64,000 nucleotides of DNA. It comes from Streptomyces sp. NBC_00461. GTDB taxonomy: Bacteria > Actinomycetota > Actinomycetes > Streptomycetales > Streptomycetaceae. Below are positions 31,966-40,574 of this stretch, one piece after another; position 1 is the stretch's first letter, and every line of letters starts with the position of its first letter. The stretch is taken from contig NZ_CP107902.1 in NCBI RefSeq assembly GCF_036013935.1, forward strand, positions 9,209,001 through 9,273,000. The letters are read 5' to 3'. The notes below the pieces were generated by a model, which was not told where the DNA came from, made no database searches, and saw nothing but the letters and a program-made list of their open reading frames with translations. The translations under genes and the position numbers were made by a program.

Positions 31966-33174
31966 TCAGCGTTCTGCCGCACGTCTGGTGACGAGGCCGA
32001 TGGCGGCTGCCGTGGCCGCGAGCGCCGCAACGCTGGTGAGGGCGGCGGGGAGCGAGAACCAGTCCGCCATGAAACCGATGGCGGGTGGCCCCAGGAGCAT
32101 GCCGCCGTAGCCGAGGGTGGACGCGATCGCGACACCGTCGGGCCCGGCCAGCGTGCCGGCGCGTTCGACGGCGACGGGGAAGAGGTTGGCGAGGCCGAGC
32201 CCGGTGACGACGAAGCCGAGGAGCGCTGCCCACAGGGAGGGAGCGAGCGCGCCGAGGAGCATGCCGACCGCGGCCGTGGTGCCGCCGTGGACCAGGGTGC
32301 GGGTCCGGCCCAGGCGTTCGAGCAGCCGGGTGCCGGTGAGCCGGCCGACGGTCATGGCGAGCGCGAAGCTGGAGTAGCCGACCGCCGCCGCGCCGGGTGT
32401 GGCGTGGAGGTCCTGTTCCAGGTGCAGGGCGCTCCAGTCGGCCAGGGCTCCCTCGCCGTAGGCCGTGCACAGGGCGATCAGGCCGAAGGTGACGACGAGA
32501 CCGCGGGTACGGGTGTCCAGGCGGCGGGGTGCGGATTCGTCCGCCGGTGAGCTCTCGGGTGGCTCTGGGGGCTGGATGCGCAGCAGGACCCGGCCCGTCA
32601 GGGCCGTGACGAGCAGCCCGATCACGGTGAGGCCGAGCAGGTGGCGTGTGGGGGACAGGGACCCGGCGATCAGGCCGCCGAGGCCGGCGCCGATCATGCC
32701 GCCGAGGCTGAAGGCGGCGTGGAAACTGGGCATGATGGGCCGTTGCAGGGCTCTGACCAGGTCGACCGCCGCGCTGTTGAACGCGACGTTTATTCCTCCG
32801 TAGGCGGCGCCGAAGACCAGCAGGCCGGCGCCGAGGGCCGGCGCCGAGTGGGCGAGCGGGGGCAGGGCGACGCTGAGGGAGAGCAGGATGCCGCAGATCA
32901 CGGTGACCGGGTGGCTGCCGTAGCGGCGGCACAGACGGCCGATGAACATCATCGTGACGACGGCGCCGGCGGAGACGCCGAGCAGGGCGAGACCGAGGGT
33001 GCTGGCGGAGGCCCCGGTCTGCTGCTTGATCGCGGGGATGCGGACGACCCAGCCGGCGAAGATGAAGCCGTCGAGGGCGAAGAACACGGTCAGGGCTGTG
33101 CGGAGCCGGGTGAGGTCGGTAGTGCGGTTGCCCGGCACGACATTGTGCGATCGGGATTTGTTTATTTGCGGCAC
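31966..33174 (-). CDS. MFS transporter (12-helix type)
   Basis: A 402-residue major facilitator with about 12 transmembrane helices. Near the N-terminus is FFALDGFIFAGWVVRIPAIK and the motif-A-like loop IGRLCRRYGSHPV. The pattern resembles putative sugar or metabolite exporters with an N-terminal WVVRIPAI signature. The substrate is unknown. The start is GTG 33174, positioned six bases after a strong -10 with a matching -35, so the message is probably leaderless. It converges with no gene and is followed downstream by the zinc-ribbon gene. The first 20 residues are unusually AT-rich in codons compared with the rest. Confidence 0.88.
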   Translation of the reverse strand: MPQINKSRSHNVVPGNRTTDLTRLRTALTVFFALDGFIFAGWVVRIPAIKQQTGASASTLGLALLGVSAGAVVTMMFIGRLCRRYGSHPVTVICGILLSLSVALPPLAHSAPALGAGLLVFGAAYGGINVAFNSAAVDLVRALQRPIMPSFHAAFSLGGMIGAGLGGLIAGSLSPTRHLLGLTVIGLLVTALTGRVLLRIQPPEPPESSPADESAPRRLDTRTRGLVVTFGLIALCTAYGEGALADWSALHLEQDLHATPGAAAVGYSSFALAMTVGRLTGTRLLERLGRTRTLVHGGTTAAVGMLLGALAPSLWAALLGFVVTGLGLANLFPVAVERAGTLAGPDGVAIASTLGYGGMLLGPPAIGFMADWFSLPAALTSVAALAATAAAIGLVTRRAAER

Positions 33175-33180
33175 AAAATC

Positions 33181-33209
33181 AGGCTAGGAGGCGGGTGCGG
33201 CCGAGGCAA
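33181..33209 (-). promoter_or_regulatory. Strong promoter for a leaderless MFS message
   Basis: Read on the minus strand, TTGCCT (33209-33204), a 17-base spacer and TAGCCT (33186-33181) form a near-consensus promoter. The GTG start at 33174 is six bases beyond the -10 and there is no ribosome binding site. Confidence 0.7.
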
Positions 33210-33250
33210 GGGGGCCGGGGTTCGTCCCGGCGGGCCGGGTTCCGTATCGG

Positions 33251-35479
33251 TCAGTGGACGTCGGCCACCGAGAAGATCCCCGGACCGCTTATCCCGTACA
33301 GCACCGTGCCCACCAGCAGCGGCGGCTCCGAGCTCGGTGTGAGCTCCTCGAAGGAGCGGCCCTCGGTGTCGAAGGACGGGGTGGTGCGTCCGATCTCCCT
33401 GCCCGTGCGCGGGTCGAGAGCGAGGATGCTCGTGTCCGGCAGGTTGACGTACAACCGGCCGTCGTGGAGGGAGGGTTCGCTGAAGACGCGCAGCTCGCGC
33501 GAACTGGTCCACAGCGGTTTGCCGCGTTTGAGATCGAGGGCGAGCAGGGTCTCGTTGCCGTAGTCGAAGATGTACATCGTGTCGCCGTGCACGAGCGGTG
33601 GCGCCTCCGGCTCGACGCTCCAGGGAAAGTCGATACGACGGGTCTTCCCGCTGCTGAGATCCTGGATGAAGAAGGCGGCGGACTCCCCGGTGTCCTTCTC
33701 CCAGCGTGCGTAGTACGCCGTGCCGTCGTGGACCGTGGCCAGCCACAGAACGCCCGTGGGTGCCTTGACCGTGCTCAGGGTTCGGCCCGTGCGCGCGTCG
33801 AGGCGGGCGATCCGGCCGGAGTCGCTGCGCAGGTCGGCGTAGAGCGTCCGCTCCGGCCCCTCGTAGAACGGGCTGGGTGAGCGGGAGGTCAGCTCGCGCT
33901 GCCACAACTCCTGGCCCGTGCGCGCCTCGTAGGCCGCATAGCGTGGGCTGCCGGAGGGCCCGAGCTTGTCCAGCCGGACGAGCAGCACGCCGCTCAGATA
34001 CGAGAACTCGCCGACCGGACCGTCCAGACGCCACAGCCGCCTGCCGGTACGGGCGTCGAAGGTGTCCACTCCCTCCGACCGATCGGCACTGCGGACGTGC
34101 ACCACGCCGTCGTGGACGGCGGGCCGGCTCACGGAGAAGCTGCTGACCCGCTTCTTGCTCATGGGCTTCGTCCACGCCGTCCGGCCCGTCGTGGCACTCA
34201 GCCGGATCAGCGCGGTCCGTGCGGAGGAGCAGAAGACGCCGAGAGCGTCCGGTGCGCAGGCCTGCGACATGGCCATCGGATCGCCCTTGTCCATCTCCAG
34301 CGCGTTGCGCCACGGCTTCCAGCCCGGCGGCACCGAACCACGGGACGCCGTCCGGGTGTCCGCCCGGCCGACCCCGCCGGCGGTGCTTGCCGGGGCGCCG
34401 CCGATCACTGCCGCCGCGCTCGCGCCGGCCACGCCGAGGAGGGCGGCGACGGCGACGGCGGCCCACAGCTTCGTCCTCCTGCGCCGCTCGGGTTCGACCC
34501 GTTCGACCCACTCAGTCCTTTCGGTCCTCTCGGACGGCCGGGGCACGGTCCCCCGGACCGGGGCCGAGGTGACCCGGGCCGGCTCCGCGTCGGCCTCCTG
34601 ACCGGGCACTTCTTCCGGGAGCGCCGCCAGGGCGTCCAGCACCTCGCCCGATGTGGGCCGGTCCGCAGGCTCCTTCGCCAGGCAGGCGGACACCAACGGG
34701 CGCAGTGGCTTCGGCAGTTCGCCCAGGTCGGGCTCGCTGTGCACGGTGTTGTACGCGGCGAGATAGGCGTTCTCCGCCTCGAACGGGCTGCGCCCGGTGG
34801 CCGCGTAGACGAGCACGGCGCCCAGGGAGAAGACGTCTACGGCGGGTCCGACCTCGCGCGGGCGGCTGAACTGCTCCGGTGCCATGAAAGGCGGTGAGCC
34901 CATCACCAGGCCGGTCTGGGTCCGGACATCGCTGCTGGCCGCGCGGGAGATGCCGAAGTCGATGACGCGCACCGCCCCGTTGTCGCCCTCGCCCTCGCCC
35001 TCCAGCAGCAGCACATTGCTGGGCTTGAGATCCCGGTGCACGACCTGCGCGCGATGGATCTCCCGCAGCGCCTCGGCGAGTTCGGTGCCGAGCCGGCGCA
35101 GGGCGGGCCAGTCCAGCGCACCCGTCTGGGCGACCCGTTCGGCGAGGGTGTGACCGGGAACGTACGCGGTCGCCATCCACGGCCGATCCGCGTCCGGGTC
35201 GGCGTCCACGACCGGTGCGGTGAACGCACCGCTGACCTGGCGCGCGGCCGCGATCTCCTGCCGGAACCTGGCCCGGAACTCGGCGTTGTCCGCGTACCTC
35301 GTGTGGACGACCTTGACGGCCACGGTCCGTCCGGATGCCGATCTGCCGAGGTAGACGACGCCCATGCCGCCGATGCCGATCCGCGATTCGATCCGGTAGC
35401 CGCCGACGGACCGCGGATCCTCCTCGCCCAAAGTCACCGCAACTCCTTCACCGGCGCCGGTCCCGGATTCTTCTGGCAT
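33251..35479 (-). CDS. Membrane Ser/Thr kinase with PQQ-like beta-propeller sensor
   Basis: A 742-residue receptor kinase. The kinase domain (28-290) is complete: GIGGMG, Lys56 in VAVKVV, HRDLKPSN with Asp150, DFG Asp174 and GSPPFMAPEQ. A charged linker is followed by a transmembrane helix at 337-359. The extracellular part (about 395-742) is built of repeated blades such as LDARTGRTLSTV, FDARTGRRLWRL and LALDPRTGREIGRT, the pattern of PQQ-like beta-propellers. Such ectodomains bind ligands or wall components. ATG 35479 lies nine bases after a TAGAGT -10. It is a single-gene unit; substrates are unknown. Confidence 0.92.
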   Translation of the reverse strand: MPEESGTGAGEGVAVTLGEEDPRSVGGYRIESRIGIGGMGVVYLGRSASGRTVAVKVVHTRYADNAEFRARFRQEIAAARQVSGAFTAPVVDADPDADRPWMATAYVPGHTLAERVAQTGALDWPALRRLGTELAEALREIHRAQVVHRDLKPSNVLLLEGEGEGDNGAVRVIDFGISRAASSDVRTQTGLVMGSPPFMAPEQFSRPREVGPAVDVFSLGAVLVYAATGRSPFEAENAYLAAYNTVHSEPDLGELPKPLRPLVSACLAKEPADRPTSGEVLDALAALPEEVPGQEADAEPARVTSAPVRGTVPRPSERTERTEWVERVEPERRRRTKLWAAVAVAALLGVAGASAAAVIGGAPASTAGGVGRADTRTASRGSVPPGWKPWRNALEMDKGDPMAMSQACAPDALGVFCSSARTALIRLSATTGRTAWTKPMSKKRVSSFSVSRPAVHDGVVHVRSADRSEGVDTFDARTGRRLWRLDGPVGEFSYLSGVLLVRLDKLGPSGSPRYAAYEARTGQELWQRELTSRSPSPFYEGPERTLYADLRSDSGRIARLDARTGRTLSTVKAPTGVLWLATVHDGTAYYARWEKDTGESAAFFIQDLSSGKTRRIDFPWSVEPEAPPLVHGDTMYIFDYGNETLLALDLKRGKPLWTSSRELRVFSEPSLHDGRLYVNLPDTSILALDPRTGREIGRTTPSFDTEGRSFEELTPSSEPPLLVGTVLYGISGPGIFSVADVH

Positions 35480-35546
35480 GAACCGCTCACTCTAGCGTCG
35501 GTCCGGGCCCACACCCAGGTGAAGGGGCGCGGTGGACTGCTGGTTG

Positions 35547-36380
35547 TCAGGCGCCCGCCGAGCGACGCCCCAGGACCGGCTCGGCCAGCATTCTCGCCGT
35601 CCGGCAGAGCGTCTGGCCGTGCTGTGCGAAGAGTTCGTCACGTGAGTCGAAGTGGCCCAGGTCCGCCAGGACATGGGCCGAGAGGTCGCATGCGGCGCCG
35701 GTGGCCGGGCAGAGCGTCGCACCGTCCCAGTCGATCGCCGTCCGGGACAGCGCGTCGAAGAGCGTCTCCGCGCCGGCATTGGTGAAGCCACCTCCCTCAC
35801 GGTCGCTCAACTCGTCGAGCCTGCCGAAGAGTTCCGAGACCGGCAGCCAGGGCGCGGTGGGATGCGCGCCGGGCGACAGCCCGTCGAGGCGGAATTCCGG
35901 CCAGGCCAGCAGCACCTGGTCCGGGACGATCCGGTGCAGCCGGGGGAAGCGCGGATACCAGAACGCCCCGTCCACCAGCAGGCCGCGCACCCGCGTGGCC
36001 ACCCCGGACGCCCGCGCCACGGACTCCAGTACGGCCAGCCGCTGACTGCACGAGCCGCGGCCGTGGCGAAGCACCGCGGACACGGGGCGCTCGTCCTGTA
36101 CCGAGTACACCGGCCGGACGGTCGAGGCGATCCGTCGGTGGGCCCGGCGCAGGGCCGCGATCCTGCGGGCGGGCTCCGTGGCGGCCACCGGGCCGGCCGC
36201 CGAGTCGTCCGCCATGTCGGTCTGCCGCAGCAGCGAGGTGACAAGCGGATGCTGCCAGTCGAGGATCCGCGTCGGGGCCGTGCTCCCCGCCGCCGGTCCC
36301 GCCTCTGGTCCCGCCCCTCGTCCCGCGCCGGTCGTGCTGACGTGGCGACGGCCTCGTGGCATGAGCAGTGAGCTCGTCAT
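35547..36380 (-). CDS. Transglutaminase-like protein lacking the catalytic His
   Basis: A 277-residue protein whose central region resembles a transglutaminase-like fold: Cys111 in GRGSCSQRLAVLESVARASG, then GLLVDGAFWYPRF and VLLAWPEFRLDG. In active members the last motif reads HAW-E; here the His position is Leu158, although Trp160, Glu162 and Asp166 are kept. The N-terminal 45 residues are Gly/Ala/Pro-rich and low-complexity. The C-terminal 90 residues contain CPATGAACDLSAHVLADLG. It may be a non-catalytic or binding member of the family. ATG 36380 has AGAGGA upstream. It is divergent from a double-glycine-leader peptide gene, about 480 bases away. Confidence 0.65.
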   Translation of the reverse strand: MTSSLLMPRGRRHVSTTGAGRGAGPEAGPAAGSTAPTRILDWQHPLVTSLLRQTDMADDSAAGPVAATEPARRIAALRRAHRRIASTVRPVYSVQDERPVSAVLRHGRGSCSQRLAVLESVARASGVATRVRGLLVDGAFWYPRFPRLHRIVPDQVLLAWPEFRLDGLSPGAHPTAPWLPVSELFGRLDELSDREGGGFTNAGAETLFDALSRTAIDWDGATLCPATGAACDLSAHVLADLGHFDSRDELFAQHGQTLCRTARMLAEPVLGRRSAGA

Positions 36381-36863
36381 GACCGTGGTCCTCTCGTCCA
36401 GTGCTCCGCGACGGATCGCACAGGGCATCCGGGGGGCATCTTGGCGGAAAAACTGAACGTGTTCAACTCTGCTGGGTGGTGCGGGGGCCGCGGGTGCCGA
36501 ACATCCGGTGAACCTGCACACCGTTCACGGGCAGGTCGCAGGGAACCTGAAAAGCCGTCACGAATTTGCCGACGTCCGGCGAATTTGCCGGAAAAACGTG
36601 CGCCCGGAAATCGGTGGCAATGGTTGCGCGTGCAGCGGGGCGGCAGGCTGTGTGAAGGGTGTCGGTATGTGCGGTCACCGCACTCACACGCAGGTGAAGG
36701 CCCCTTTCGCCAGGTGTACCGGCCAAGCGCCGGACAGTTGGCCGACCGATTGCGGGCGTGCTTTGATCCTGCGCGTGGTGCAGGTCGCGGGAGAGGTTCT
36801 CCTTTTTGAGGATCGGGCGAACTCTGCCATTCCGAAGTGGTTACTCGAAAGGAATCGCGCGTG
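36381..36863. other. 483-bp gap with paired GAAC/GTTC and GAATTTGCCG repeats
   Basis: No gene with normal codon use is visible. The gap holds TGAAC-GT-GTTCA (36454-36465) and GTGAAC-N9-GTTCAC (36508-36528), which share half-sites. A direct repeat GAATTTGCCG occurs at 36562-36571 and 36581-36590, the second copy within CCGGC-N6-GCCGG (36576-36591). These look like regulator sites for the flanking transglutaminase-like and small-peptide genes. GAAAGGA (36848-36854) is the ribosome binding site of the peptide gene. Confidence 0.5.
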
Positions 36864-37094
36864 ATGAACCTTGCCTCCCAGGTCGAGACGACCGAGATGT
36901 CCGACGCCGAGATGGAGAACGTCTCCGGCGGTCTCGGGCTCGGCGACCTCCCGGTCGGCGGCCTCGCGGCCGGCGGCTCCGGTGGTCTCTCCCTCCAGAC
37001 GCCGCTCGGTGACATCGCCGGAGGCCTCGTGGCCGGCGGGTCCCTGCAGGGCCTGACCGCGGGTGCGAGCCTGCAGACGCCTCTGTCTGCCTGA
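36864..37094 (+). CDS. Small Gly-rich peptide with double-glycine-type leader
   Basis: A 76-residue peptide. Residues 12-23 read MSDAEMENVSGG, closely matching the LSXXELXXVSGG leader of peptides processed by C39-type bacteriocin peptidases or modified as RiPPs. The remaining 53 residues are Gly-rich with two copies of SLQTPL (residues 43-48 and 69-74) and no Cys. ATG 36864 follows GAAAGGA; GTG 36861 is also possible. A strong terminator follows 14 bases after the stop, so it is monocistronic. Nearest genes are the divergent transglutaminase-like gene and a convergent sugar ABC system. No C39 transporter or modifying enzyme is in view. A precursor-peptide role is inference from the leader. 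Confidence 0.7.
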   Translation: MNLASQVETTEMSDAEMENVSGGLGLGDLPVGGLAAGGSGGLSLQTPLGDIAGGLVAGGSLQGLTAGASLQTPLSA

Positions 37095-37108
37095 CGACAT
37101 CTGCTCGT

Positions 37109-37144
37109 CCGTGGGCCCCGGATCGACCGATCCGGGGCCCACGG
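37109..37144. terminator. Strong bidirectional terminator
   Basis: A perfect 17-bp inverted repeat (37109-37125 and 37128-37144) with a minimal loop, effectively a 15-bp stem with a 6-base loop. It lies between the small-peptide gene and the convergent sugar permease gene. It has no U-tract but is very stable. Confidence 0.85.
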
Positions 37145-37154
37145 ACGTTTCGCG

Positions 37155-38435
37155 TCAGGCCCGGCCGTGGGTCTCCTGCGAGCGTCGCGCCAGCGCGTCG
37201 ATGACCACGGCGGCGAAGAGCACCCCGCCCGTGATGACGAACTGGATGGCCGTGGGGGTGTCCGTGATCGACATGCCGGAGGAGATCGACTGGATGACCA
37301 GCATGCCGAGCACCGCCGACCAGGTCGTGCCCCGTCCTCCGAACAGGCTGGTGCCACCGATGACGGCCGCCGCGATGGCGTTCAGCAGCAGGACACCCGA
37401 TCCCGAACTCTGGCTCACCGATGTGATGCGTGAGGCCAGGAACAGGCCGCCGATCGCGGCCATCGTCCCCGACACCGCGAGCACCGCGGTCTGGATGGCC
37501 GTCACGTTGAGGCTGGCGCGGCGTGCGGCCTCGACGCCGCCGCCAAGTGCGTAGACCTGTCGGCCGTAGTGCGTGTGGCGCAGGATGATGTCGAGGCCCG
37601 CCACCACCACGAGGAAGATCAGCAGGGCGAGCGGCAGACCCTGGAACCGGTTGAGCAGATAGGCCGAGGTGAACGCGATCACCGCGAGTCCGCCCGTGCG
37701 CACCCCGATGTCCCGCAGCGAACGGTGCGGCATGCCGACGGCCAGACGGCGCCGTCTGTTCTGGTACATGATCAGGAAGACGATGCCCGCGCAGACCGCC
37801 GCCAGGCCGTATGCGACAGCGTGGTTGGTGAAGTAGTAGCTGGTCAGCTTGGCGACCAGCCCGTCCTCGTCCAGGTTGATGGTGCCGCTGGTGCCGAGGA
37901 CGTAGAGCATGAGGCCGTTCCAGGTGAGCAGCCCCGCGAGCGTGACGACGAACACCGGCACCCGGGCCTTGGCGCACGAGAAGCCCTGGACGGCACCCGT
38001 AGCGGTGCCCACGAGCACCGCGACGATGACAGCGAGCCATTCGGGCACACCGTGGTTCACGTTCAGAACGGCGAAGACGGCCGCGGCGAAGCCGCTGATC
38101 GAGCCGACCGACAGGTCGAGATCACCGAGCAGCAGCACGAAGACGATGCCGACCGCGATCAGACCCGTACCCACGATGTCCACACTCAGATTGGACAGGT
38201 TGCGCGGCGAGAGGAAGTTCGGGTTGAGGGACTGGAAGATGATCCAGACCGTGGCGAGCACGAGGACGACGGGGAGTGAGCCCAGCTCACCGGCGCGGTA
38301 CCTGCGCCGGAGGGAGACACCCCAGCTCCTCAGGACGAGGGCGGCGGCCTGCCCACGCTGTTTCGGGCGGGCCTCGTCGACCGGTGCGGCGCCGTCCGCC
38401 CGCGTGTTGTCCGCAGTGCGGCGCATCCCTGTCAC
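37155..38435 (-). CDS. Sugar ABC transporter permease (XylH type)
   Basis: A 426-residue permease of the ribose/xylose ABC importer class (BPD_transp_2). About 10 transmembrane helices are visible. Characteristic blocks are LLGDLDLSVGSISGF, FVVTLAGLLTWNGL, RHTHYGRQVYALGGG and IGGTSLFGGRGTTWSAVLG. The length fits XylH-like permeases. GTG 38435 gives a GTGA overlap with the ATPase stop and suits the AGGAGG in front; GTG 38438 or ATG 38426 are alternatives. It acts with the ATPase and the lipoprotein upstream to import a monosaccharide. The sugar is not determined, but xylose-like pentoses are likely from the family. Confidence 0.92.
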   Translation of the reverse strand: MTGMRRTADNTRADGAAPVDEARPKQRGQAAALVLRSWGVSLRRRYRAGELGSLPVVLVLATVWIIFQSLNPNFLSPRNLSNLSVDIVGTGLIAVGIVFVLLLGDLDLSVGSISGFAAAVFAVLNVNHGVPEWLAVIVAVLVGTATGAVQGFSCAKARVPVFVVTLAGLLTWNGLMLYVLGTSGTINLDEDGLVAKLTSYYFTNHAVAYGLAAVCAGIVFLIMYQNRRRRLAVGMPHRSLRDIGVRTGGLAVIAFTSAYLLNRFQGLPLALLIFLVVVAGLDIILRHTHYGRQVYALGGGVEAARRASLNVTAIQTAVLAVSGTMAAIGGLFLASRITSVSQSSGSGVLLLNAIAAAVIGGTSLFGGRGTTWSAVLGMLVIQSISSGMSITDTPTAIQFVITGGVLFAAVVIDALARRSQETHGRA

Positions 38436-39205
38436 CACCCCACCTCCTGGGACGCCGGCCGGCGCGGCACGTTCTCAGTGGCGCCGGTGATGGAGGAGAT
38501 GATCTGTTCCTGGGACGCGGTGTTCACGTTGAAGAAGCCGTTGTTGCGACCGAGCCGCAGCACGGCGGCCCGGTCCGCGAGCGCCTTGACGTCCCCCATG
38601 TTGTGGCTGATCAGCAGTACCCCCATACCGCGGTCACGCAGCGTGTCGACGAGGTCCAGAACCTCGGTGGTCTGCTCGAAGCCCAGCGCCGCGGTCGGTT
38701 CGTCCAGGAGGAGGACCCGGGGGTCGCCGAGGAGCGAACGTGCGATGGCCACCGTCTGCCGCTGACCGCTGGACAGGGTGACAAGGGGGGCCCGCAGGTC
38801 CGGGACGCTCTTGGTGAGCCGCTTCAGCAGAACCATGGTGCGGCTCTCCATCTCCATCTCGTCGAGGAACCCGAACCTGCGGATCTCCCGGCCGAGGAAG
38901 AGATTGCCGACGACGTCGAGGTTCCCGCACAGCGCGAGATCCTGGTGGACGGTGGCGATACCGAGGTCCCGGGCGTCGTGCGGACGCCTGATGTGCACCG
39001 ACCGGCCCTCCCACTCGATGACGCCCCGGTCCGCGGGCGCGACGCCGGAGATCACCTTGACGAGGGTGGACTTGCCGGCCCCGTTGTCGCCGAGCAGCGC
39101 GACGACCTGGCCGGCGTGGATTTCCAGCTCGACGTCCTTGAGGACCTCGACGGCGCCGAAGCGTCTGCACACGCCGCGCAGCGCCAGCAAGGGGGGATCC
39201 GGCAC
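38432..39205 (-). CDS. Sugar ABC transporter ATP-binding protein (XylG type)
   Basis: A 257-residue ABC ATPase with a single nucleotide-binding domain, as in actinobacterial XylG, rather than the fused double domain of RbsA. Walker A is GDNGAGKST, the signature LSSGQRQTVAIARS, Walker B VLLLDEPTAALG and the switch His in LLISHN. It powers import by the permease encoded next. GTG 39205 (VPDPPLLALRG) is preferred because AAGGAG is then nine bases upstream; ATG 39214 would touch that site. It is the middle gene of a binding protein-ATPase-permease operon. Confidence 0.92.
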   Translation of the reverse strand: MPDPPLLALRGVCRRFGAVEVLKDVELEIHAGQVVALLGDNGAGKSTLVKVISGVAPADRGVIEWEGRSVHIRRPHDARDLGIATVHQDLALCGNLDVVGNLFLGREIRRFGFLDEMEMESRTMVLLKRLTKSVPDLRAPLVTLSSGQRQTVAIARSLLGDPRVLLLDEPTAALGFEQTTEVLDLVDTLRDRGMGVLLISHNMGDVKALADRAAVLRLGRNNGFFNVNTASQEQIISSITGATENVPRRPASQEVGW

Positions 39206-39251
39206 GGAAACCATCTCCTTCCCAGGCCGGGACTCGGGCGGAACGGGATCG

Positions 39252-40340
39252 TCAGGTCAGACCCAGCCTGGTGCAGTCCGCCTCGAGTGGGGCGACGCAG
39301 ATCTGCTGGACGGTGTAGAAGCCGTCCTTCACCAAGGTGTCCTTGATGGTGGAGGCGGTCACGGGCACGGGCGTGAGCAGGACCGCCGGCACCGACTTCC
39401 CGCCGCTGGTCCTCACCTTGTCCTTGCCGACCTCGTCGAGACCCGTGCGGCGGGCCGCGGCCACGGCCATGGCGCCGCCCGAAGAGGCCTCGGGGCCGAA
39501 GGGCTTGTAGACGGTCATGTACTGGTCGCCGGCGACGATGCGCCGTACGGCCGCGAGCTCGGCGTCCTGCCCGGTGACCGGGGGCAGCGGTTCGACCTTG
39601 TTCGACTTGAGGGCGGAGATGCTGCCCCCGGCGAGGCCGTCGTTGGCGGCGTAGACCCCCTGGATGGAGCCGGCGCCGAGGGCGGCGATGGCCCCGGACA
39701 TGTTCACGTTCGCGTTCTCCGGCCTCCACTGAAGCGTGTCGTACGCCTTGCCGATCCTCACGCGCCCCGAGAGCACGGACAGCGCGCCCTTCCTGAACGA
39801 CACCGCGTTGGGATCGCTGGGATCCCCGTTCATCATGACGATCTGGGGGCTCGGCCCGCTGCCGTGCATGGCCTTCAGCAGCGCCCTGCCCTGCAGCCGA
39901 CCGACCTCCTCGCCGTCGAAGGAGACGTAACCCGAGATCGGGCCTTGGGAGAGCCGGTCGTAGGCGATCACCGGGATGTCCGCCTCGGCCGCCTTCGTGA
40001 CCGACGGGCCGAGGGATCTGGCGTCCACCGCCACGAGCACGATGGCGTCCACGCCCTTGGTGATCATCGAGTCCATCTGTTCCTTCTGGATCGCCACATC
40101 GCCCTTCGCGTTGGCGTTCTCGATCGTGCAGTCCCTGCACAGCTGCATGATCTTCTTCTCCATCCGGGGCCTGTCCTCCGACTCCCACCGAGCCGTGGTG
40201 GCGTCCGGGAGCAGCAGGGCGATCTTCGGTGTGCCCGTCCCGTCGGGGTCGTTCCCGGGGCTCGACCCGCAGGCCGACAGAGCAACGGCCGTCGAGACCG
40301 CGGTCAAGGCGAGGGTCGCGCCCCGTATACAGGCCTTCAA
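39252..40340 (-). CDS. Sugar-binding lipoprotein of an ABC importer (XylF type)
   Basis: A 362-residue periplasmic-binding-type lipoprotein. The signal peptide ends in the lipobox LSAC before GSSPGND. The mature protein is a two-lobed sugar-binding fold with KIALLLPDATTARWESED, VDAIVLVAVDARSL, IPVIAYDRLSQGPISGYVSF and LPPVTGQDAELAAVRR, the last a hallmark of xylose-binding proteins. The start is TTG 40340, since GGAGGGAGG lies just before it and would otherwise be inside the coding region of the GTG 40373 version. It is followed by the ATPase and permease genes. A paralogue with the same architecture is at 43100-44182. Confidence 0.92.
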   Translation of the reverse strand: MKACIRGATLALTAVSTAVALSACGSSPGNDPDGTGTPKIALLLPDATTARWESEDRPRMEKKIMQLCRDCTIENANAKGDVAIQKEQMDSMITKGVDAIVLVAVDARSLGPSVTKAAEADIPVIAYDRLSQGPISGYVSFDGEEVGRLQGRALLKAMHGSGPSPQIVMMNGDPSDPNAVSFRKGALSVLSGRVRIGKAYDTLQWRPENANVNMSGAIAALGAGSIQGVYAANDGLAGGSISALKSNKVEPLPPVTGQDAELAAVRRIVAGDQYMTVYKPFGPEASSGGAMAVAAARRTGLDEVGKDKVRTSGGKSVPAVLLTPVPVTASTIKDTLVKDGFYTVQQICVAPLEADCTRLGLT

Positions 40341-40574
40341 TGTCGGAGACCTCCCTCCGGAATGGAGATCCACCTGGGACGTGCCGCATGGTGATGGCAG
40401 GACGACCCGCCGTCAGTCTGGCACCGGCCACGGCGATCTGCGAGCGCGGCGGCGGTCGCTGATACGACTGTGTCCGCCGGACACCCGGTGTGGTTCGCCC
40501 GCATATGCGATTCTGGTGTGGGTTGCCCGATCTCTCAGCCGCGTCAGCGGCACGGACGGGAGGTAGCTGCCGAC

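Noticed and set aside
30788..32932. A 714-residue minus-strand frame that extends the maleylpyruvate isomerase-like protein upstream.
   Set aside because: Only the last 246 codons match a known fold; the rest is a shadow of the zinc-ribbon and MFS genes. ATG 31528 gives the normal family length.
36454..36465. A possible LexA (SOS) box, GAAC-GT-GTTC.
   Set aside because: The spacer between half-sites is two bases instead of the four needed for an actinobacterial LexA box.
36441..36809. A 122-codon plus-strand frame in the gap before the small-peptide gene.
   Set aside because: Codon-position bias is wrong for this genome, there is no ribosome binding site, and the region is full of regulatory-looking repeats.
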